Source: CAYPTI01 sp964413525 [NCBI: uncultured bacterium] (GTDB lineage Bacteria > T1Sed10-126). Taken from it: 5,293 nucleotides of DNA. How positions within the stretch are numbered: the stretch's first letter is position 1; the number at the start of each line of letters is the position of its first letter. This document shows, one piece after another, positions 1 through 5,293 of this stretch. Both the position numbers and the translations under genes were made by a program. The stretch is from contig CAYPTI010000064.1 of assembly GCA_964413525.1 (NCBI GenBank), forward strand, positions 1 to 5,293. Direction: 5' to 3'. The notes below the pieces were generated by a model, which was given only the letters and a program-made list of their open reading frames with translations, was not told where the DNA came from and made no database searches.

Positions 1-1772
1 AGCTCCTCGAACCGGGCGGCCTGATTCACCGCGTCCCCGACCACGGTCATCTCCATCCGGTCCTCCGATCCCAGATTCCCGAACACCGCCTCCCCGCGGT
101 TGATGCCGATCCCGATCTCCAGCCTGGACAACCCGTCCGTCTCCCACCGTTCGTTGAGTTCCTCCAGCCGATCGAGCATCTCCAGGCCGGCCCGGACGGC
201 CCGGGACGTTTCCTCGTCGGGCTCCGGGCGATCGAACAGATCCCCCCAGACGGCCATGACGGCGTCGCCGATGATCTTGTCCAGCCGCCCCCGGTGCGAC
301 TGGATGATCTCCACCATGGGGGTCAGAAACTCGTTCAATTGATCGACAAGCTGACCCGGCGGCAGCCGTTCGGCGAGCGGGGTGAAGTCCCGGATGTCGC
401 TGAACAGGATGGTCACGTCCTTACGCTGGCCGCCGAGTGCTTCGTAGTAGTGTTCCCGGTCCTCCAGGATTTCCTCGGCCACCTCGGCCGACAGATACCG
501 GTCCAGGGTGCTTCGAATCCGCAGTTTCTCCCGCTGTTCGCGGACGAACTGGTACCCGAAGGTGCCCAGCCCGTTCCCCCCGTACGCGAGCAGGGGAAAC
601 ACCAGGGGGACCACGAGGCCAAACGCTTCAAACGACGTGATCACAACGCCCACGTACGCGATCCCGACCAGCCCCACGACGATCAGTTTCAACCCGGTCG
701 TAGAAACCCCCAGCACGAGACCCGTCCCCAGCAGACCCAGGAGGACCACCAGCCCGAGATCCCACCGGCGGGGAAGGTCGGTCACGTAGGCTGATTCCAT
801 GGCGGCGACCATGGCGTTGAGGTGCAGTTCCGGTCCGGGCATCCGGGCCTCGGCCATGGGGGTGGCGTGGTAGTCGTCCTGCCAGTTTCCGTAGGGGCCG
901 ATGAGGACGATGTCCCCCTCGTACCGATCGGGTTCGAGGTAATTCTGTTCCCAGAGATCGTCCACAAAAAGTTCATACAGAGGACGGGGCGGGTAGGTCG
1001 CCGGCGGCCCGCTGAACCGGATCCGCCTGGATTCCCCAGTCGGGGGAAGCTCAATCCCCTCGTCGAATTTCTGCACCGCACGGGCCGACAGCGCGGGGAG
1101 CACGTCCCCCTCCCTCCAGCGCAACCGATACAGCATGGAGCGCACCACCCCGTCCACCTGCGAGGGCCACAGGTTGACGTGCCCCGGCCGGCCGTCGGGC
1201 TCGAAGGACTCCTCCCGGGCCTCCGGCCCAAGGACGCTGGTGGACGGGGGAACGAAACTCGTCACCACGTTGCCGCCGAAATCCTGCCGCTCGATCCGGG
1301 CCCCGACGACCACCCGATCGCGGTAGCGATCCAGCACCCGGCGGAGAGACTCGTCTCCCTCGGCCGGGTTCTCAAGCAGAAGATCGAGGACCACCACCCG
1401 GGCTCCTCCCTGTTCGATCAGTCGTTCGATGCCCCGGGCCCAGACCGACCGGTTCCACGGGAAATTTTCCGTCATGTGCCGGAGCGCCGGGGAATCCTCG
1501 AGTTCCTCCGGCCGGATTCGGCCGCCTTCCCCGACATCCCCGGCATAGGAGGGTTGATCGATGGCCAGAAAATGAAGTCGATCCGAGTGGGGAGCCGAAG
1601 GGGACCAGCGCATAATCATGTCGGCGGCCCGCCGTTCAAGGGAATGCACAAACACGGAGGGGTAAAGGTAGAACCCCGCCACAACAGCGATACCGATCAG
1701 ACTTATAAGGACCGGGATCCCGTAATCCCGAGCGGTTTCACGGCGCAACCAATCGGGAAGCCATCCCGTCAA
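1..1772 (-). CDS. CHASE2-domain class III adenylate/guanylate cyclase (3' end cut by window)
   Basis: This is a membrane-bound nucleotidyl cyclase that should make cAMP (or cGMP) from ATP (or GTP) in response to a periplasmic or membrane signal. The frame reads 590 codons with no stop and runs off the left edge. A short cytoplasmic N-terminus leads to membrane segment 1 (about 18-42). A CHASE2 sensor follows (about 45-330), with LAID at 69-72, GDIVLIGPYG at 286-295 and MPGPELHLNA at 311-320. Three more membrane segments lie at about 339-356, 361-381 and 384-406. The linker RSTLDRYLSAEVAEEIL (420-436) enters the cyclase domain. Metal ligands are D459 (FSDIRDFT) and D503 (GDAVMAVWG). K499 and T576 are the base-recognition pair, and N583 and R587 the transition-state pair. 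Lys plus Thr is the class IIIb pattern, which usually goes with ATP. The start is TTG, with GAAGG seven bases upstream, overlapping the barrel gene stop as TTGA. Domain calls are firm; the substrate and sensed signal are inferred or unknown. Confidence 0.93.
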   Translation of the reverse strand, partial: MTGWLPDWLRRETARDYGIPVLISLIGIAVVAGFYLYPSVFVHSLERRAADMIMRWSPSAPHSDRLHFLAIDQPSYAGDVGEGGRIRPEELEDSPALRHMTENFPWNRSVWARGIERLIEQGGARVVVLDLLLENPAEGDESLRRVLDRYRDRVVVGARIERQDFGGNVVTSFVPPSTSVLGPEAREESFEPDGRPGHVNLWPSQVDGVVRSMLYRLRWREGDVLPALSARAVQKFDEGIELPPTGESRRIRFSGPPATYPPRPLYELFVDDLWEQNYLEPDRYEGDIVLIGPYGNWQDDYHATPMAEARMPGPELHLNAMVAAMESAYVTDLPRRWDLGLVVLLGLLGTGLVLGVSTTGLKLIVVGLVGIAYVGVVITSFEAFGLVVPLVFPLLAYGGNGLGTFGYQFVREQREKLRIRSTLDRYLSAEVAEEILEDREHYYEALGGQRKDVTILFSDIRDFTPLAERLPPGQLVDQLNEFLTPMVEIIQSHRGRLDKIIGDAVMAVWGDLFDRPEPDEETSRAVRAGLEMLDRLEELNERWETDGLSRLEIGIGINRGEAVFGNLGSEDRMEMTVVGDAVNQAARFEE

Positions 1773-2806
1773 AATTGAACCTTCACCCGGGTCATGAGCC
1801 CCCCGTTAAACGAATCGTATTCAAACACGTCGGCGTTGGAGTTGTTGTGGGTGTAACTGGCCGTGAGGCTGCCGGACAGCCAGTCGAACAGATCCAGCCC
1901 AAGTTCTCCTCGAAGGACGTGGGAACGGTCCTCCCGGTCGGTCCCGGCGAAATTCACGTGGTCGTAGAACGAATAGCGAAAATCATAACTCAGGATGTAA
2001 TCGATCGTCCGGCTGTAGTCGTTCAGGTAGGTCACGGTCAGGCTCAGGGAGTCCTTGCGGGTGTCTCCGGGTTCCCCGACCTCGGAAAATTCTCCCGCGT
2101 CGAGGGTGTGTTCGTAGGAACCCGAACCCTCGAAAAACAAATACTGATGGGGACGAAGTTGCAGCGGATGCCGGATCCCAAGGGTCGTGATGTGGTTGGT
2201 TAGCAGGGAGTCGCCCCGTTCGGTGAGCCCGCGGTCACGATGGGTCAGGTGCTGGATCTTCCAGCGTCCAAATACCCGGGTCGGGCCCGAATCCGGAAAG
2301 GGAAGGTAGGAAAACCGTCCGGAAAAGTTCAGGTTGTCGTAGTCCAGCACCCGATGCTCGGAGTACCGGACGTTCTGCTGCCGAACGGTGATCCCAGCGG
2401 TCCAGCGATCGTTCAGGTCGGGTCGGTAGCCGAGCCCGACTGCACTGACATAATACCCGTCGTCGGTCTCGTTCGCACGCGTGAGAAAAGCATTATCGGT
2501 CTGCTGACCGAGGACGGACGTCTCAACCGTAAACGGCCGGTGAGGGTCCGGACGGTGAAGCAGAACCTGCTCCCCGAATCCACCGTCGTCCTCCCCTGCT
2601 TCTCCTTCCCCATCGAGGGGGTCCGGGTCTTCCTGCCGGCGAAGATCCTCCAGGTGCTGTTCCAGCTCCAGCAACCGTTCGAGGTGATCGGAACGGTCCG
2701 CCGGTGATTCCTGAGCGTGGAGGGAGAGGGGGGCGATCAGCAGAAACCAGGGAAGCGTAAAGCAGATCAAACCCGCCGAAAACCCGGATCCCTCCCGGGT
2801 TAACAT
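1769..2806 (-). CDS. Outer-membrane beta-barrel protein with N-terminal helical/acidic linker
   Basis: The predicted product is a 345-residue protein exported to the outer membrane. A signal peptide covers residues 1-31: Arg at 4, a hydrophobic core at about 11-29, and likely cleavage after SLHA. A short heptad-like helix (about 40-57, Leu/Glu rich) and an acidic Gly/Asp/Glu linker (about 59-79) come next. From about 90 to the end the protein has alternating polar/hydrophobic strands rich in Tyr, Phe, Ser, Thr and Asn, typical of a barrel of perhaps 10-14 strands. It ends in MTRVKVQF, a terminal-Phe signal of the kind recognised by the BAM assembly machinery. I chose ATG at 2806 because GGAGAGG lies eight bases upstream and the signal peptide begins there; a GTG at 2836 would add ten residues. 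The gene lies 113 bp after the HD-GYP gene and overlaps the cyclase start. I do not recognise the exact family, and whether it is a pore, an adhesin or a structural partner is unknown. Confidence 0.85.
   Translation of the reverse strand: MLTREGSGFSAGLICFTLPWFLLIAPLSLHAQESPADRSDHLERLLELEQHLEDLRRQEDPDPLDGEGEAGEDDGGFGEQVLLHRPDPHRPFTVETSVLGQQTDNAFLTRANETDDGYYVSAVGLGYRPDLNDRWTAGITVRQQNVRYSEHRVLDYDNLNFSGRFSYLPFPDSGPTRVFGRWKIQHLTHRDRGLTERGDSLLTNHITTLGIRHPLQLRPHQYLFFEGSGSYEHTLDAGEFSEVGEPGDTRKDSLSLTVTYLNDYSRTIDYILSYDFRYSFYDHVNFAGTDREDRSHVLRGELGLDLFDWLSGSLTASYTHNNSNADVFEYDSFNGGLMTRVKVQF
1780..1784 (-). promoter_or_regulatory. Ribosome binding site for the CHASE2 cyclase (TTG start)
   Basis: GAAGG on the minus strand lies inside the last codons of the barrel gene, seven bases before TTG at 1772. 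It supports this non-ATG start. The first in-frame ATG codons fall at residues 52 and 54, which would remove the first membrane segment. Confidence 0.6.
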
Positions 2807-2814
2807 CCGGAATG

Positions 2815-2821
2815 CCTCTCC
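2815..2821 (-). promoter_or_regulatory. Ribosome binding site deciding the barrel-protein start
   Basis: GGAGAGG on the minus strand lies eight bases before ATG at 2806. It favours this ATG over the GTG at 2836, which has only a weak CAGG upstream and would put ten extra residues, including two His, ahead of the signal peptide. Confidence 0.7.
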
Positions 2822-2919
2822 ATGGTGAACCCCCACAGCTTTGCCTGGTTTGTCATATCAGCGTTAAATGCGGTATTAGAGGGTGGGAATCGAACCGTGA
2901 GTCGGACGTTCCCGGCGGG

Positions 2920-4398
2920 TCAATTATGCCCCCGAACCCGGGGAACGTCGCCGGCCGCCTGATAGGCCCCCGATTCAAAGAACAGGTCGACAAGATCGGA
3001 ATCAAGCTTACCCTGATCTGCCTTGCCGACAAGGATCTCTTGAACCCGCTCGGGAGCAAGCGGGTCCCGGTAGGGTCGATCCCGGGCGGTAAGGGCCTCG
3101 TAAATGTCACCGATCGCGAGGATCCGGCCGGCCAGGGGAATCTCTTCCCCGGTCAGCCCGTCCGGATAGCCCGACCCATCCAGCATCTCGTGGTGGAGGG
3201 AGGCCAGCTCGGGCACCGGTTCCAACCGGGCGGTCCATTCCACCGTGTCCAGGATGGTCCGGGTTTGATGGACGTGCTCCCGCATGGTCCTACGTTCCTC
3301 CCGGGTCAGGTTGCCGTCCCGAACGCTCAGATGGCGAAATTCCTCCTCCTTCAGCACGGGCCGGGTCTCCCCTTCGAGGTTCTCGTACCGACGGGAACGG
3401 AGCTCCTCCAGCAAGTGGAGCTGGTCCTCCGAGAGGTCGGGCGATTGATTGATCGACGTCAGACGGTCGATCGTCCGCTCCGGGAGGTCGTCCGATTGGT
3501 CGGTCGCCTCGAGGTACTCAAACCGGTGCTTGATCGCCAGCATTCGATCCTCCGACAACCGATGTTCCTTGTTCAGGATCGACTCGGGAACGGCAATTTT
3601 TCCGATGTCGTGAAGCAGAGCTGCGAAACGGAGTTGAGCTCGCCGGTCCTCGTCAATTCGAACGTCTCTCCACCGTTCATCGTCGCTCTCGTTCACCGCC
3701 CGGACCAGCCCCTCGGTCAGCCGGGCCAGACGCCGGCTGTGACCGGTCACGATCTGATCCCGTTCATCGAGCGCCGCGACGAGCGTCTCGATGATGCTGT
3801 CCAGCATGGTCCGCAGGGAGCGCTGAAGCCCGGCTCGCTGGATCGCCGCCGCCGCGATCGAGGCCAGGGCCCGGGTCAGTTCGCCCAGGGAATCGGGAAA
3901 TTCGACCACCTCCGACTCCGTGAGCCTTCGGTCCGGGTGACGTTTCCGGTTGATGAGCTGCAGGACCCCCTCGACCGAACCGTCCGGGGTGACGAGCGGA
4001 ACCACCAGCATGGACCGAGAGCGGTAACCATGCAGATCGTCAAACTGGTGGTCCGGCGAATAGGGAGCTTCATCGGGCAGATCGTAGGCGTCCTCAACGA
4101 AGAGGATCCGGCGGTTCAGGGCGCTCCACCCGGCGAGGCTCGTTTCGTCCAGCGGAAGCTCAAACGTTCGCTCGGAGAGTTCGACCGAATCATTCTGAGC
4201 CGTCGCAAACCGAAGCGCGGGGTCGTCTTCCTCTCCCACCACTCGATAAATGGTCCCGGCGTCTGAATGAGTGAGGTGCCGGGCTTCCGTCAGCGTACAC
4301 TCCAGCACCGCGTCCAGATCGTTGGTCTCCATCAACCGGGTGCTTACCCCGGCCAGGCGCCTGGCCCAGCGTTCAAAATCCAGTTCGTCGTCAACCAC
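2920..4398 (-). CDS. GAF and HD-GYP domain cyclic dinucleotide phosphodiesterase
   Basis: This is a 492-residue soluble protein predicted to hydrolyse c-di-GMP, or a related cyclic dinucleotide, under control of a GAF sensor. The GAF domain covers about residues 15-190 (ARHLTHSDAGTIYRV at 39-53, GVLQLINRK at 144-152). A helical linker (about 191-215) leads into the HD-GYP domain. Likely metal ligands are H220 (TGHSRR), H263 and D264 (LLHDIGK), H375 or H377, H402 and H403 (HHEMLDGSGYP) and D431 (GDIYEALT). RDRPYR at 439-444 is the usual end motif. The roughly 100 residues between HDIGK and EHVHQT contain an extra helical stretch, as in a known GAF/HD-GYP subgroup. No signal peptide or membrane segment is seen, so it is cytoplasmic. 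I chose GTG at 4398 because GGGAG lies seven bases upstream and the GAF domain begins soon after. ATG at 4476 and TTG at 4560 are in frame but poorly supported. Phosphodiesterase activity is inferred from the intact motifs. Confidence 0.92.
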   Translation of the reverse strand: MVDDELDFERWARRLAGVSTRLMETNDLDAVLECTLTEARHLTHSDAGTIYRVVGEEDDPALRFATAQNDSVELSERTFELPLDETSLAGWSALNRRILFVEDAYDLPDEAPYSPDHQFDDLHGYRSRSMLVVPLVTPDGSVEGVLQLINRKRHPDRRLTESEVVEFPDSLGELTRALASIAAAAIQRAGLQRSLRTMLDSIIETLVAALDERDQIVTGHSRRLARLTEGLVRAVNESDDERWRDVRIDEDRRAQLRFAALLHDIGKIAVPESILNKEHRLSEDRMLAIKHRFEYLEATDQSDDLPERTIDRLTSINQSPDLSEDQLHLLEELRSRRYENLEGETRPVLKEEEFRHLSVRDGNLTREERRTMREHVHQTRTILDTVEWTARLEPVPELASLHHEMLDGSGYPDGLTGEEIPLAGRILAIGDIYEALTARDRPYRDPLAPERVQEILVGKADQGKLDSDLVDLFFESGAYQAAGDVPRVRGHN

Positions 4399-4405
4399 GG
4401 TGATT

Positions 4406-4410
4406 CTCCC
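4406..4410 (-). promoter_or_regulatory. Ribosome binding site deciding the GAF/HD-GYP start
   Basis: GGGAG on the minus strand lies seven bases before GTG at 4398. The more distal in-frame starts (double ATG at 4476/4473, TTG at 4560) lack an equally well-placed site. The residues they would add contain no recognisable domain. Confidence 0.6.
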
Positions 4411-4436
4411 GGAACAGAGGGCTGAATCGGACCCCG

Positions 4437-4449
4437 GGAACCGGGTTCC
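4437..4449. repeat. Perfect inverted repeat GGAACC-G-GGTTCC, possible operator
   Basis: Six-base arms flank a single central G. The dyad lies about 40-50 bp upstream of the HD-GYP GTG start, where a repressor or activator could bind. No binding protein is known from this window, and short GC-rich dyads arise by chance in such DNA. Confidence 0.35.
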
Positions 4450-4471
4450 GACATCATTTGTTGTCACGAAC

Positions 4472-4497
4472 ATCATAATCCATTTGGCTCTCGTCAA
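4472..4497 (-). promoter_or_regulatory. Weak promoter candidate for the GAF/HD-GYP gene
   Basis: On the minus strand TTGACG (4492-4497) and TATGAT (4472-4477) each match five of six bases of the sigma-70 boxes, but the 14-base spacer is too short for a standard promoter. If used, transcription would begin near 4465, leaving a leader of roughly 65 bases before GTG 4398 and excluding the more distal start codons. Confidence 0.2.
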
Positions 4498-4613
4498 GGA
4501 AGGCAAACCCGGATTTTGCCGGACGATTCCACCGGACCGGGACCCCGGCAACGAAATCAATGCGAGGGATTACCAGCGGGAACCCGTTTATTACTGTAAG
4601 AGCAACGGGAACC

Positions 4614-4642
4614 CCGGCGAACCGGCGTACCCGAATCGCCGG
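4614..4642 (+). repeat. Possible leader hairpin (CCGGCGA / TCGCCGG)
   Basis: Seven-base perfect arms at 4614-4620 and 4636-4642 enclose a 15-base loop. A competing six-base pairing uses CCGGCG at 4622-4627 with the same right arm. It ends 17 bases before the strong SD at 4660. There is no T-run, so it is not a standard terminator. It could be a leader-RNA structure if transcription starts upstream of it. Confidence 0.3.
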
Positions 4643-4659
4643 CAGGAGGGAACGTCAGG

Positions 4660-4668
4660 TAAGGAGGT
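4660..4668 (+). promoter_or_regulatory. Perfect anti-SD complement (TAAGGAGGT)
   Basis: All nine bases match the complement of the conserved 16S rRNA 3' end. It lies two bases before ATG at 4671 and is the strongest ribosome site in the window, far stronger than the one for the annotated secreted-protein gene. It argues that the 21-codon frame is translated, or that ribosomes are loaded or held here. Confidence 0.55.
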
Positions 4669-4670
4669 CA

Positions 4671-4736
4671 ATGGAATCAGTTCAAGGTGAACCTCGGTAC
4701 GGACGCTATCTTGTTGAAGGAGTGATTTCTAAATGA
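4671..4736 (+). CDS. Possible 21-residue leader peptide/small ORF coupled to the next gene
   Basis: A short open frame starts at an ATG directly after TAAGGAGGT (4660-4668), which is fully complementary to the 16S rRNA 3' tail. It encodes 21 residues, starting MESVQGEPRYGRY and ending LVEGVISK, then stops with TGA at 4734-4736. That stop overlaps the ATG of the secreted-protein gene as ATGA. The downstream gene's own SD (AAGGAG, 4717-4722) lies inside this frame. The arrangement suggests translational coupling or a leader peptide controlling access to the downstream start. The peptide has no signal sequence, no membrane segment and no run of a single amino acid that would suggest attenuation. 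The gap between GGAGG and ATG is only three bases, which is short, so translation is plausible but not certain. I do not recognise the sequence. Confidence 0.45.
   Translation: MESVQGEPRYGRYLVEGVISK
4717..4722 (+). promoter_or_regulatory. Ribosome binding site for the charged secreted protein
   Basis: AAGGAG lies ten bases before ATG at 4733 and inside the 21-codon upstream frame. The spacing is slightly long, which suits coupling to translation from the upstream frame. Confidence 0.6.
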
Positions 4737-5293
4737 AGTCCCTAATCGCAACTACGCTGGCCCTGGTGATGATCTCCGGAACGGGAATCGGAGCCGTTCT
4801 GGCCGACGAACACCACGGTGAACGGGACCAGAAGGAATCCTACGAGGAACCCAGGGATGATCGGGATAAACGGGACCGGGGAGAACAATTCCACCGGACG
4901 ATGGACGAATGGTACGACGAGCACGAGGTCCCGGAAGACGTTCGAGCCGAACTGCGGGAGAATTTTGAATCCATGCGTGAGACCCACCGGGACCTTCGCG
5001 ACGCCCACCGGGAACTGCGCCGAACTACCCGGGAGGGGGAGTTTCAGCGCGGCGAGGAACTGGCCGCACAACTCGGTGATCTGGTGGAACAGGCTCAGCT
5101 TCACCGGCTCGAACAGGCCCGGTTGATCCGGGACGCCGTCGGCGAGGACGCCTACCGGGATCTGCGGGAACGCATGCATAACACCATGCGGGGGTTCCGT
5201 TCAGACGGAGACCGAAAACGCTCGAAGCACAACCATCACGATGACAAACGAGACCACCGGGATCGGAAGGATCGAGAGAAAGATTGGGACGAC
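4733..5293 (+). CDS. Secreted, highly charged helical protein, CpxP/Spy/CnrX-like at most (3' end cut by window)
   Basis: The frame is open for 187 codons up to the window edge. Residues 1-24 form a clear signal peptide (Lys2, a hydrophobic core, cleavage after AVLA), so the product is probably periplasmic or secreted. The mature N-terminus carries DEHHGERD and an Arg/Asp-rich stretch (about 41-50). The middle (about 53-153) is predicted to be helical, with long amphipathic runs rich in Arg, Glu, Leu and His. The visible C-terminus (about 158-187) is a low-complexity tail of Arg, Lys, Asp and His (KHNHHDDKRDHRD). The helical core, with a segment like REGEFQRGEELAAQL followed by a helix ending AVGEDAYRDL, loosely recalls periplasmic CpxP/Spy chaperones and CnrX/ZraP metal sensors, but the LTxxQ motif is not seen. 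His-rich ends could bind metal; this is inference. The start is ATG, with AAGGAG ten bases upstream, overlapping the stop of a 21-codon frame. Confidence 0.82.
   Translation, partial: MKSLIATTLALVMISGTGIGAVLADEHHGERDQKESYEEPRDDRDKRDRGEQFHRTMDEWYDEHEVPEDVRAELRENFESMRETHRDLRDAHRELRRTTREGEFQRGEELAAQLGDLVEQAQLHRLEQARLIRDAVGEDAYRDLRERMHNTMRGFRSDGDRKRSKHNHHDDKRDHRDRKDREKDWDD

Larger units (their letters stand above)
4399..4732. other. Divergent intergenic region between the HD-GYP gene and the secreted-protein gene
   Basis: This 334-bp stretch carries the control signals for two divergent transcripts. It contains a perfect GGAACC-G-GGTTCC dyad at 4437-4449 and a wider imperfect dyad with GTTC/GAAC ends at 4445-4471. 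ACATCAT is directly repeated at 4451-4457 and 4470-4476. CGGGAACC occurs at 4435-4442, 4577-4584 and 4606-4613. A possible hairpin lies at 4614-4642. The plus side holds the 21-codon frame. There is a relatively AT-rich island at about 4587-4600, a possible site for a plus-strand promoter, but I could not define -35 and -10 boxes with confidence. No larger gene is evident. Confidence 0.6.

Noticed and set aside
822-1778. Long plus-strand frame opposite the CHASE2 cyclase (318 codons)
   Set aside because: It is antisense to the cyclase, whose catalytic residues and membrane segments are all readable. The plus-strand translation has no coherent features.
2837-2900. Promoter for the barrel gene in the 113-bp gap (TAATAC or TATGAC as -10)
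   Set aside because: Neither box has an acceptable -35 at normal spacing, so I could not tell an internal promoter from background.
2885-2905. tRNA T-arm-like sequence GGTTCGATTCCCACC on the minus strand in the 113-bp gap
   Set aside because: The T-loop motif is present but the flanking bases pair only at the two positions next to the loop. No acceptor stem, anticodon arm or CCA is found, so it is not a tRNA and not a convincing tRNA remnant.
2880-2919. Possible terminator after the HD-GYP stop
   Set aside because: Only a five-base GGGAA/TTCCC pairing with a 19-base loop can be drawn and there is no T-run, so a transcript could continue into the barrel gene.
2812-4266. Long open frame on the plus strand opposite the HD-GYP gene (484 codons)
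   Set aside because: It lies antisense to a gene with clear GAF and HD-GYP motifs and its translation shows no domain or signal. High GC makes such antisense frames common.
4742-5179. Minus-strand frame of 145 codons opposite the secreted-protein gene
   Set aside because: It is hydrophobic and Pro/Val rich because it is the complement of a charged Arg/Asp gene. The plus-strand gene has a proper signal peptide and ribosome site.

Overview
The window looks like chromosomal DNA from a Gram-negative bacterium of fairly high GC. One gene encodes an outer-membrane barrel with a cleavable signal peptide and a C-terminal Phe. Purine-rich Shine-Dalgarno (SD) sites precede most starts, which argues against Bacteroidetes-type initiation. 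The proteins are rich in Asp, Glu and Arg, which would fit a halophilic or marine lineage, but I cannot fix the phylum from sequence alone. I see no mobile element, CRISPR array, rRNA or convincing tRNA.

Left and centre (1-4398), minus strand, in transcription order: (1) a soluble GAF plus HD-GYP phosphodiesterase, 4398 to 2920; (2) after a 113-bp gap, an outer-membrane beta-barrel protein, 2806 to 1769; (3) overlapping its stop codon by four bases (TTGA), a membrane-bound CHASE2 sensor with a class III nucleotidyl cyclase domain, 1772 to beyond the left edge. The cyclase gene was not listed as a closed reading frame because its 3' end lies outside the window. I read it by hand: 590 codons are present and every catalytic residue of the class is in place except whatever follows the edge. 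The three genes look like one signalling cluster in which an envelope sensor makes cAMP or cGMP and an HD-GYP enzyme removes a cyclic dinucleotide.

Divergent region (4399-4732, 334 bp): this separates the minus-strand cluster from a plus-strand gene. It holds several short dyads, three copies of an 8-bp motif, a weak minus-strand promoter candidate, and, on the plus strand, a 21-codon open frame. That frame begins just after a perfect 9-base complement to the 16S rRNA tail and its stop overlaps the next start as ATGA.

Right edge (4733-5293), plus strand: a secreted, highly charged helical protein with Arg-Asp and His-Asp rich tails, cut off by the window end. Its core loosely resembles periplasmic CpxP/Spy/CnrX-type proteins, but I cannot assign a function.

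The observations most worth following are the translationally coupled barrel-CHASE2 cyclase pair, its pairing with an HD-GYP enzyme, and the hidden leader frame ahead of the charged secreted protein.
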